From an uncultured Aequorivita sp. (GTDB lineage Bacteria; Bacteroidota; Bacteroidia; Flavobacteriales; Flavobacteriaceae), in assembly GCA_937125455.1 (NCBI GenBank), contig CAKZLK010000058.1, positions 1 through 64,000 of the forward strand: 64,000 bases of DNA, written 5' to 3'. The notes below the pieces were generated by a model, which was not told the origin of the DNA, ran no database searches, and saw nothing but the letters and a program-made list of their open reading frames with translations. How positions within the stretch are numbered: position 1 is the first letter of the stretch; every line of letters begins with the position of its first letter. Positions 41,395 through 48,558 of the stretch are shown here, one piece after another. The position numbers were made by a program, and so were the translations under genes.

Positions 41395-41429
41395 AGCTAA
41401 AAAGGGAAGATTAACTCCCCTTTTTAGCT
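41395..41429 (-). terminator. Terminator after the DUF6799 gene
   Basis: Perfect 12-bp stem AGCTAAAAAGGG / CCCTTTTTAGCT with an 11-base loop, 7 bp beyond the stop codon at 41436. Runs of A and T lie within the arms. Confidence 0.7.
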
Positions 41430-41435
41430 ACATTA

Positions 41436-42098
41436 TTAGCCTCCTTTTTTCATTGATTTTTTCTTCATATTTGGCTGTTTTTTAGCCTTCTTGTTCATAA
41501 CGTTCTTTTTAACCATTTTTCGGGCCTGATAGGTGTTTTTAAATAGCTGACCATCCATATTAAGGCATTCTCCATCGTTAAGACGAAGCTGTTTACGGTC
41601 TTGTGTTTGGTATGTTCCATCGGGATTTACGGAGCCACCATTGGCAAAATTGAGTTGTTGTTGTAGGCGATTTTGTGATTGATTTCTTATTTGGAGTACC
41701 TCGCCATCTACTAATGTATAGTGTACTCGATTTTGATTGCGTTCCTGAACCTGAGCTTGGTTTAAGCCTTTGTTTTCTTGGTTTACTTTATAACGATATT
41801 GATATTCGTTGCGGTAAAGTATACCATCAGCATCCAAGCATTCACCATCTTTCAATCGCAACATGTCACGATTTCTTGTTTGGAAAGTACCATCGGGATT
41901 TATAACGGTTCCATCATTCAATGTTACTTTGTCTTGCAATCTAATTTGATCTCTATCTCTAATCTGAAGAACATCACCATCAACTAACATAAGTCGGTCG
42001 CGATCTTGGTCTTGACTCTGAACTTGATCTTTGTCTTGCGCATGCAGTGTTATAGTTCCAAATACTATAAACGCCAGTAAAAAAAGTGTCTTTTTCAT
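41436..42098 (-). CDS. Secreted protein with two DUF6799 repeats
   Basis: 220 residues. Signal peptide MKKTLFLLAFIVFGTITLHAQ, a Q/D-rich segment, then two ~65-residue repeats: MLVDGDVLQIRDRDQIRLQ with GTVINPDGTFQTRNRDMLRL, and TLVDGEVLQIRNQSQNRLQQ with GSVNPDGTYQTQDRKQLRL, each ending in LxDGECLxxDG. The C-terminal ~35 residues are almost all Lys, Met and Asn and strongly basic. DUF6799 has no known function. Its promoter carries a perfect ATGACCTAGGTCAT palindrome shared in layout with two other genes of the window. Confidence 0.8.
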   Translation of the reverse strand: MKKTLFLLAFIVFGTITLHAQDKDQVQSQDQDRDRLMLVDGDVLQIRDRDQIRLQDKVTLNDGTVINPDGTFQTRNRDMLRLKDGECLDADGILYRNEYQYRYKVNQENKGLNQAQVQERNQNRVHYTLVDGEVLQIRNQSQNRLQQQLNFANGGSVNPDGTYQTQDRKQLRLNDGECLNMDGQLFKNTYQARKMVKKNVMNKKAKKQPNMKKKSMKKGG

Positions 42099-42128
42099 AA
42101 GTATTATATTTAAAATTAATTTTTCGAA

Positions 42129-42172
42129 TAAATTTAGTATTCTAAAAATTATAAAAGAATGACCTAGGTCAT
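42129..42172 (-). promoter_or_regulatory. Promoter with TGACCTAGGTCA operator
   Basis: Perfect 14-bp palindrome ATGACCTAGGTCAT at 42159-42172 (centre 42165.5) and a minus-strand TAAATTTA -7-type box at 42129-42136 (centre 42132.5): 33 bp apart, as at the two TGATATATATCA promoters. ATG at 42098. Confidence 0.55.
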
Positions 42173-42249
42173 AGGAATTCTAAATTTTACAACTAGCTTA
42201 ATAACAATTACTTCGTCATTTTCAAATAAGGCTTTTGTCTTTTTATAAC

Positions 42250-42306
42250 TGCATCAATCTAACAATCCAAAAAACCCAAAAAATCTAACAATCCAACAAT
42301 CCGCTA
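42250..42306. repeat. Low-complexity CTAACAATCC tract
   Basis: Repeated CTAACAATCCAA units, reverse complement of the TTGGATTGTTAG tracts at 19921, 27908 and 32879. Confidence 0.5.
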
Positions 42307-42344
42307 ATCAACTATCTTTACCCACCAAAAACAACCTTCACCTC

Positions 42345-42923
42345 TTGAAAATAAAAATCCACTCCTCAAAGCAGTTCAATACCACCCAATGGTCTGGCGG
42401 CAGCACCACGCAACTTTATATATTCCCTGCCAACGCTACCTATACAGCACGCAATTTTGAGCTACGGATAAGTACCGCAAAAGTGGAGGTTGAAGAATCT
42501 ACGTTCACAGCTTTGCCGGGCGTACATCGAAAGCTTATGATTTTGGAGGGAGCAATCACCATTATCCACGAAGGCCAATACAGCAAAAATTTAAAACCTT
42601 TTGACGTTGACCATTTTAGTGGCGATTGGAACACCACCGCCATAGGCACTTGTACCGATTTTAATGTGATGACCACAGGCCGACAGCAAACTGAGTTATA
42701 TCATATAGCCATGGAGGCAGGTAGCAGCTATACACTAAAACCTAAAGAGAAGTGCAAGAATGTATTCTTATACGCAACTTCCGGCACCATCCATTTGCAG
42801 CTTATGGATGAGAAGTACATACTAGAAACCGGAAATTTAATGGTCATAGAAGACAGCAGCGGTTCTTCTATTGCTATGAGTAGTGCTAACGGTTTTGGGC
42901 TGGTTGTTTTAGAAATGTATTAA
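42345..42923 (+). CDS. HutD/Ves family protein
   Basis: 192 residues from a TTG at 42345 (no in-frame ATG before MILEGAI). The cupin-like HutD pattern is clear: FNTTQWSGGSTTQLYIFP, FELRISTAKVEVEESTFTALPGVHRKLMILEG, HFSGDWNTTAIGTCTDFNVMT. HutD has been linked to histidine utilisation and Ves to cold tolerance, without a proven activity; no hut genes lie nearby. Cytosolic. Family call is good, role unknown. Confidence 0.8.
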   Translation: MKIKIHSSKQFNTTQWSGGSTTQLYIFPANATYTARNFELRISTAKVEVEESTFTALPGVHRKLMILEGAITIIHEGQYSKNLKPFDVDHFSGDWNTTAIGTCTDFNVMTTGRQQTELYHIAMEAGSSYTLKPKEKCKNVFLYATSGTIHLQLMDEKYILETGNLMVIEDSSGSSIAMSSANGFGLVVLEMY

Positions 42924-43010
42924 GGAAGAATTGAGTAATGAGAATTTAAAACTATCAACTCAAAAACTACTCAATACTCAATACTCAATACTAACTACTC
43001 ACAATTATCC

Positions 43011-43018
43011 TATCTTTG
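43011..43018 (+). promoter_or_regulatory. -7 promoter box TATCTTTG
   Basis: Exact match to the Bacteroidota -7 consensus TAnnTTTG, 17 bp before the ATG at 43036. This also supports the choice of that start over the in-frame ATG at 42931. Confidence 0.5.
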
Positions 43019-43035
43019 CTCCACTAAACAACAAA

Positions 43036-43998
43036 ATGGCCTCCACCCTACTTTCATCCCCGTTACAGGGTTTTACAGATTTCAGGTTTCGCAATGCGTT
43101 TAACCACTATTTTGGAGGGATTGATACCTTTTATTCGCCATACATCAGGCTCAACGGAAAACTGAACATCAAGCAATCCTATCAAAACGATATCCTGCCA
43201 GAAAACAACACAGGCTTAGAGGTCATCCCGCAAATAATTACCAACGATCCGGAGGAGTTTGTATATGTTGCCAAATACGTGCAAAGTTTAGGCTATAAAG
43301 AATTGAATTGGAATTTAGGTTGCCCCTACCCTATGGTTGCCAAATCTGGAATGGGTTCTGGCTTAATCTGCCATCCTTCAAAAATCAATGATGTTTTACA
43401 CAGAGCCCACAACGAAACAGATATTTTGGTCTCTATGAAAATGCGAATGGGTTACGAGAACGCTGAAGAAATTCTGGATGTATTTCCCATTTTAGACAAT
43501 TATTCGCTTAAAAACATAGCCATTCACGCCAGAATAGGAAAGCAACTCTACAAAGGCCCTGTAGATTTGGATGCTTTTGAAAAATGCATCGGCAGTACCA
43601 GACACAAATTGTACTATAATGGAGATATTACCAGCGTTGCTGCTTTTAAAGCCATGGAAGAACGCTTTCCAACAATTGATCATTTTATGATTGGCCGCGG
43701 TTTAATTGCCGATCCTTTTTTACCGAGTATGATCAAAAACAATACTACCGAGTATCCAGAAAATAGATGGGCTATTTTCTCAGAATTTCACGACACTATT
43801 TACCAGCAATACGACGAATACTTGTCTGGGCCAACACCTATAAAAATGAAGATGCTCGGTTTTTGGGAGTTTTTTTCACAAACAACCTCAAATCCACAAA
43901 AAGCATACAAAGCCATAAAAAAAGCTTCAAATCCTACAAAATACAGACAAGCGGTTGCTCAGATTTTAAATAATGAAATGAAGATTGCAAGCTCTTAA
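43036..43998 (+). CDS. tRNA-dihydrouridine synthase
   Basis: 320 residues from the ATG at 43036; earlier in-frame codons translate the CTCAATACT repeats and are rejected. The FMN-dependent TIM barrel shows SPLQGFTDFRFRNAF, the catalytic C96 in NWNLGCPYPMVAKSGMGSGLI, and HARIGKQLYKGPVDLDAF, with YNGDITS and IGRGLIADPF for flavin phosphate binding. It reduces uridines in the tRNA D-loop. Subtype (A, B or C) cannot be fixed by eye. It is followed 11 bp later by the FAD monooxygenase gene. Confidence 0.9.
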   Translation: MASTLLSSPLQGFTDFRFRNAFNHYFGGIDTFYSPYIRLNGKLNIKQSYQNDILPENNTGLEVIPQIITNDPEEFVYVAKYVQSLGYKELNWNLGCPYPMVAKSGMGSGLICHPSKINDVLHRAHNETDILVSMKMRMGYENAEEILDVFPILDNYSLKNIAIHARIGKQLYKGPVDLDAFEKCIGSTRHKLYYNGDITSVAAFKAMEERFPTIDHFMIGRGLIADPFLPSMIKNNTTEYPENRWAIFSEFHDTIYQQYDEYLSGPTPIKMKMLGFWEFFSQTTSNPQKAYKAIKKASNPTKYRQAVAQILNNEMKIASS

Positions 43999-44009
43999 AC
44001 GAAGAAGAA

Positions 44010-45473
44010 TTGAATAAGCAAGAAAATGAAAAGACTAGCTGGACTATTTGTCCGCAATGTTTGGGACGCGGCAAAAAAAGTCGAAGAATTCGCAAGAAAG
44101 TGAAACTCCGTTACCAAAAAGCCCTTGCTGAATTTGAAAAAACGAATAGCGAAGGTACGGCTCCAATTCCTCCCAGAGGGCATTTAGACTCTTGTTTAAA
44201 TTGTTCCGGCTCTGGCTTGGTTGCAGCTGCTAATCCTCTAAAAGCAGACACAGAAAACTACCCACATGTTGCTATTATTGGCGGCGGTATAGGTGGTGTG
44301 GCGCTGGCTGTAGCTTGTTTGCACCGCGGAATTCCTTTCACCCTATATGAGCGCGACAGCAACTTCGAGGCTCGTTCCCAAGGCTATGGTCTTACCTTGC
44401 AACAAGCCAGTAAAGCGATTGAGGGCTTTGGGATTTTTTCTTTGAAAGAAGGAGTGATTTCAACAAGACACGTGGTTCATACCACAGATGGAAAAATAAT
44501 AGGCGAATGGGGCATGCGAAAGTGGATGGATCCAGATGCGCAATCATTTTCAAAGCGAACAAATGTACATATTGCACGGCAGTCATTGCGCTTAGCGTTG
44601 CTGGATCAATTGGGTGGTCACGGTGCAGTGCAGTGGGGACATCAGTTGGTGGATTTTAAGGAATCTGACAACAAGAGTGTTGATTTAAGATTTCAAGTAA
44701 ACGGAAAGTTAAAAAGCGCGAAAGCAGATCTTGTTGTTGGTGCCGATGGTATCCGAAGTTCGGTTCGCGCCTTGCTACTTAGCAATGCTATTAGTCCTTT
44801 GCGATACCTAGATTGTATTGTGATATTGGGTATTTGTCCATTGAATTCGCTCGAAACTGTCGAAAGTGATTTGTTAGACTCTGCTACGGTATTTCAAACC
44901 GCCAATGGCAAGGAACGAATTTACGTGATGCCATATACCTCAAACTCGGTGATGTGGCAACTTAGCTTTCCAATGCCGGAAGAAGATGCAAAAGCATTGA
45001 GTGCTAAAGGTGCGAAAGCCCTTAAAGAAGAAGCTTGCAAAAGAACGCCGTGGCACTATCCCATTCCACAAATTTTAGCAGCGACCACTGAAAGTCAGAT
45101 TTCTGGTTATCCCGTGTATGATCGGGAATTACTTCATGCAGAATTATTTGAAAAAGCTGGTGCAATAACGCTGCTTGGCGATGCAGCCCATCCTATGAGT
45201 CCATTCAAAGGACAGGGAGCTAATCAAGCGCTGTTGGATGCTTTGGCGCTAGCTCGGGGAATCTCGAGTGGTTGTAGCCCTTTATCCAATTGGAAAGAAG
45301 TCGGAATTAGGAAAAGTGTATTAACAGCCTTTGAAGCAGAAATGTTAGCACGCTCTGCCACTAAAGTGAAAGATTCAGCCGCTGCTGCACAGTTCCTACA
45401 TTCTGAAATTGTGCTCTGCAAAGCTAATGAGCCCAGAGGGAGGAGTTTAAAGAAAAAAGATAGCAGAAAATAG
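44010..45473 (+). CDS. FAD-dependent monooxygenase fused to an N-terminal CxxCxGxG zinc-finger-like segment
   Basis: 487 residues from a TTG at 44010. Residues 1-70 hold two CxxC pairs, CPQCLGRGK (C14, C17) and CLNCSGSG (C62, C65), separated by a charged helix; this resembles half of a DnaJ-type zinc centre. Residues ~85-460 are a class A flavoprotein hydroxylase: HVAIIGGGIGGVALA, DLVVGADGIRSSVR, and GDAAHPMSPFKGQGANQALLDAL. The family hydroxylates aromatic or other small molecules using NAD(P)H and O2. Only 11 bp after the Dus gene, so probably co-transcribed. The role of the Cys-rich head is unknown. Confidence 0.85.
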   Translation: MNKQENEKTSWTICPQCLGRGKKSRRIRKKVKLRYQKALAEFEKTNSEGTAPIPPRGHLDSCLNCSGSGLVAAANPLKADTENYPHVAIIGGGIGGVALAVACLHRGIPFTLYERDSNFEARSQGYGLTLQQASKAIEGFGIFSLKEGVISTRHVVHTTDGKIIGEWGMRKWMDPDAQSFSKRTNVHIARQSLRLALLDQLGGHGAVQWGHQLVDFKESDNKSVDLRFQVNGKLKSAKADLVVGADGIRSSVRALLLSNAISPLRYLDCIVILGICPLNSLETVESDLLDSATVFQTANGKERIYVMPYTSNSVMWQLSFPMPEEDAKALSAKGAKALKEEACKRTPWHYPIPQILAATTESQISGYPVYDRELLHAELFEKAGAITLLGDAAHPMSPFKGQGANQALLDALALARGISSGCSPLSNWKEVGIRKSVLTAFEAEMLARSATKVKDSAAAAQFLHSEIVLCKANEPRGRSLKKKDSRK

Positions 45474-45566
45474 TATGTTTTGGGGCATTCTTCATTGTTG
45501 TTATTAACACAAGGGTGACGCTAGGGTAAACGTTGTAAAATAATACCTCAAGTATTTAACTAAACA

Positions 45567-47519
45567 TTACCCTTCCCACTCGTTATTAGAACGATCCATA
45601 TCCGGCAGTTGCTGATTAGCGTCCAGCAATATGTGTATTATTTTAGAGGTGGTATTCACATGAAATGAAGCATCTTTTCCAAACTTCCATATTTCCACGG
45701 GTACGCTAAACGTATGTGTTTTTCCATTACTTTCCTCCACGGTTACTAAAATGGGCATGACCATTTGCTGTTTGTTGGTTACTGTAATGGTAGCACCTTT
45801 GGCTTCCTTGCCTTCGGTGTATTCCATTTTTGTTACTGCTTGGTCCAACTGCCAGTTATGGTAGAACCAGCCGTTCCAAAACCAAGTTAGATCCTCTCCC
45901 GAGCCGTTATCCATGCTTCTGAAAAAATCTTCTGGTTTCGGGTGTTTGTATGCCCAATCCTTAGTGTATTGCCGGAAGGAATAATCAAATTTATCGTGCC
46001 CTAAAATCACCTCACGCAACAATACCAAGCCAAAAGCTGATTTAAAATAGGCCAGCGGATGTACATGTTTATATTCTTGATCGTCTGATGGTGTCATCAA
46101 AGTGGGACCATCTTTTGCTTCTTCAAGGACTTTTACGATTTCATCGGCAGGGTTTCCGCCTTCTGGCGCGTATTCGCCATCGCGCTTGGGAGCAAATTCG
46201 CCTTGGTTAAAATCATCCTGTGCATAAATATCAATAAAGGTGTTGAAACCTTCATCCATAAAAGGGTGGCGACGTTCATCCGAACCAACTATCATAGGAA
46301 ACCAGGTGTGCCCTATTTCGTGTGAAGCCAGTAAAAACATATCATAGGACTTTACTTCCCAGTAGTTGAAAGCCAAGCTAGGGAATTCCATTCCTCCTAC
46401 CGGACCCGCAACACAGGTAGCCACCGGGTAGGGATATTCAAACCATTTTTTTGAAAAATCCTCAACTGAGAATTTTAGCATTTCAGTAGATCTGGCCCAA
46501 GCACTTTCGTTTTGGGTGGAAGCCACGGGATAGACAGATTGCGCCAAGGCAGTTTTGCCATTCGGCAGATTGATTTTAGCAGCATCCCAAATATATCCCG
46601 TAGACATGGCCCAGGCAACATCCCTGGTATTTTCCATTCTAAAATGCCAAGTTACCATTCCAGAATTGCTTTTGGTAACGGATTTTTTCAGCTCATCAGC
46701 GGTTCTTATAAGTACTGTTTTATCAGAATTCCTTGCTTTTTCAAGTCGCTTTAAGGTTGTACTATTTAAAATTTCCTTTTCATTCATCAATGCACCAGCA
46801 CCTACTACCACTTGGTTTGCGGGAACGGTTACTTGATAATCAATGGTTCCATAATCAAGGTACATTTCGCCGCCGCCAATAAAGGGCAAGGTGTTCCAGC
46901 CGTAATAATCATCATAAACACACATACGTGGATACCAATATGAAAATTCAAATATCTTGCCGTCATTGGCATCCATATAACCTGAACGGCCACCACCACC
47001 TTCGGGCTGAAGTACGTAGGAATAATCAATTGCAAGTTGTATCTTTTCATTCGGTTTTACACTGTTTTGCAAGCGAATCTGCATTCTTGTACCTTCCACA
47101 ATAAAGGGAATATCCTCCCATTTTCCATCCTTAAATAGTCTAAGATTACTGATTGTGTAACCTTTAGTATCATCTGGGCTAACATCTGGGTTTATTATTG
47201 TATTTCCCCGAGCCTCTGGTTTTTCAGTGTTTTGATCCATTTGTAGCCATAAAGCATCTAATTGGTCAGGACTGTTGTTTATATAGTCAATGGTAACATT
47301 TCCCTGTAATAGCTTATTTTCAACATCAAAAGAAGCCTTTACTGTATAATCGGCTTCGTTTTGCCAATAACCGGAACTAGGTTTACCACTTGCGCTTCGG
47401 ATATTATCGCCTTTGTACTTGTAGAAATCGGGGATAAATATTTTTGAGGGTTCGTACTGCGATTGTGCTGTTAGGATTGTAAAAAAGAACAGCAAGAACA
47501 ACCATCCGGATAGCTTCAT
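45567..47519 (-). CDS. M1 family (gluzincin) metallopeptidase, exported
   Basis: 650 residues. Signal peptide MKLSGWLFLLFFFTILTAQ. The zinc site is HEIGHTWFPMIVGSDERRHPFMDEGFNTF (near residue 400): HExxH with the third ligand Glu 18 residues on. The exopeptidase motif is GGMEFPS. The N-terminal beta-domain (YTVKASFDVENKLLQGNVTIDYIN) is typical of aminopeptidase N. Acts in the periplasm or beyond on peptides. A TATCTTCG promoter box precedes it; monocistronic. Confidence 0.93.
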   Translation of the reverse strand: MKLSGWLFLLFFFTILTAQSQYEPSKIFIPDFYKYKGDNIRSASGKPSSGYWQNEADYTVKASFDVENKLLQGNVTIDYINNSPDQLDALWLQMDQNTEKPEARGNTIINPDVSPDDTKGYTISNLRLFKDGKWEDIPFIVEGTRMQIRLQNSVKPNEKIQLAIDYSYVLQPEGGGGRSGYMDANDGKIFEFSYWYPRMCVYDDYYGWNTLPFIGGGEMYLDYGTIDYQVTVPANQVVVGAGALMNEKEILNSTTLKRLEKARNSDKTVLIRTADELKKSVTKSNSGMVTWHFRMENTRDVAWAMSTGYIWDAAKINLPNGKTALAQSVYPVASTQNESAWARSTEMLKFSVEDFSKKWFEYPYPVATCVAGPVGGMEFPSLAFNYWEVKSYDMFLLASHEIGHTWFPMIVGSDERRHPFMDEGFNTFIDIYAQDDFNQGEFAPKRDGEYAPEGGNPADEIVKVLEEAKDGPTLMTPSDDQEYKHVHPLAYFKSAFGLVLLREVILGHDKFDYSFRQYTKDWAYKHPKPEDFFRSMDNGSGEDLTWFWNGWFYHNWQLDQAVTKMEYTEGKEAKGATITVTNKQQMVMPILVTVEESNGKTHTFSVPVEIWKFGKDASFHVNTTSKIIHILLDANQQLPDMDRSNNEWEG

Positions 47520-47544
47520 AGTAAGTGCTTTAAAATTAGAAGTT

Positions 47545-47552
47545 CGAAGATA
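47545..47552 (-). promoter_or_regulatory. -7 promoter box TATCTTCG
   Basis: Minus-strand TATCTTCG about 26 bp upstream of the M1 peptidase ATG at 47519; one change from TAnnTTTG. Confidence 0.4.
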
Positions 47553-47704
47553 AGTATTCCATCAAAAAAAAATCATAGGAAAGAAATAAATCACATTTAA
47601 AAATTACTCTAATTTCAATAGTGAAAATCCGTACCTTCACATAGCATTAAACTATGCGTTTTGAAAATATCAAAAGCAAGAAAATTATCCTTAAAAAAAC
47701 AACC

Positions 47705-48409
47705 ATGAGCGAGCTGCCAGATGATTATTTAGACAACCACTACATTCATAGAAGTAATTGGTTAAGAGCAGCTGTACTTGGCGCCAATGACGGAATTTTA
47801 TCAACCGCAAGTCTTGCGATAGGGGTTGCTGCTGCCAGCGATTTAAGAGAACCTATTATTTTGGCTACTCTTGCAGGTTTGGTCGCGGGTGCTTTATCCA
47901 TGGCTGCAGGAGAATACGTTTCGGTAAGTTCCCAAACAGATGTGGAAAAGGCTGATATTGAAAGAGAGATTATAGAATTAAAAGAAATGCCAGAAATTGA
48001 ACTACAGCGATTGGCCGATATTTATGAAAAGAGAGGGCTTAAAAAAGAAACCGCTTTAACAGTAGCTAAAGAATTAACAGAGCATGATGCTTTAGCTGCT
48101 CACGTGAGAGATGAGTTAGGGATTAATGAAATAAGTCAAGCCAAACCAATACAGGCTGCCTTGGCTTCAGGTTCTGCTTTTACTTTTGGAGGAATACTAC
48201 CACTATTAGTAGCCTTATTTCTACCCATTCAAAATATGGAATATTATTTATATGTTTTTGCTATTATTTTTCTAGTAGTATTAGGTGGCGTAGCAGCAAA
48301 AACTGGTGGCTCGAGTATTACTAAAGCTATTATAAGAATTACATTCTGGGGAACTGTTGCCATGGGCTTAACAGCATTAGTAGGCTATCTATTTGGAACA
48401 ACTTTATAG
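47705..48409 (+). CDS. VIT1/CCC1-family iron/manganese transporter
   Basis: 234 residues from the ATG at 47705 (MSELPDDYLDNHYIHRSNWLRA); an upstream in-frame ATG at 47654 adds 17 basic residues outside the family. Five membrane segments are visible. LRAAVLGANDGILSTASLAIGVAAA and AGALSMAAGEYVSVSSQTDVEKADIERE are the metal-path helices, followed by the cytoplasmic three-helix Glu-rich domain (MPEIELQRLADIYEKRGL) that binds Fe2+ or Mn2+. In bacteria the family exports or stores these metals. Confidence 0.9.
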   Translation: MSELPDDYLDNHYIHRSNWLRAAVLGANDGILSTASLAIGVAAASDLREPIILATLAGLVAGALSMAAGEYVSVSSQTDVEKADIEREIIELKEMPEIELQRLADIYEKRGLKKETALTVAKELTEHDALAAHVRDELGINEISQAKPIQAALASGSAFTFGGILPLLVALFLPIQNMEYYLYVFAIIFLVVLGGVAAKTGGSSITKAIIRITFWGTVAMGLTALVGYLFGTTL

Positions 48410-48507
48410 ATTTTAAAATTGAGTTTATTCACCTCAACCCACACAAACAAATTATTTCAAAAAACACAAAGAGTAAAGGTTGGACATTCGCGCCAGCAAA
48501 GACCATA

Positions 48508-48540
48508 AAAAAAACCGCCCACATTTTGTGGGCGGTTTTA
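48508..48540. terminator. Bidirectional terminator between convergent genes
   Basis: AAAACCGCCCACA pairs perfectly with TGTGGGCGGTTTT around TTT, with A and T runs on both sides, so it can end transcription from both the VIT gene and the large gene at 48559. Confidence 0.85.
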
Positions 48541-48558
48541 ATTAGTATTCAGCTGAAA

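Noticed and set aside
42931-43035. Start of the dihydrouridine synthase at 42931
   Set aside because: This stretch translates CTCAATACT repeats and contains the TATCTTTG promoter box; the family begins at 43036.
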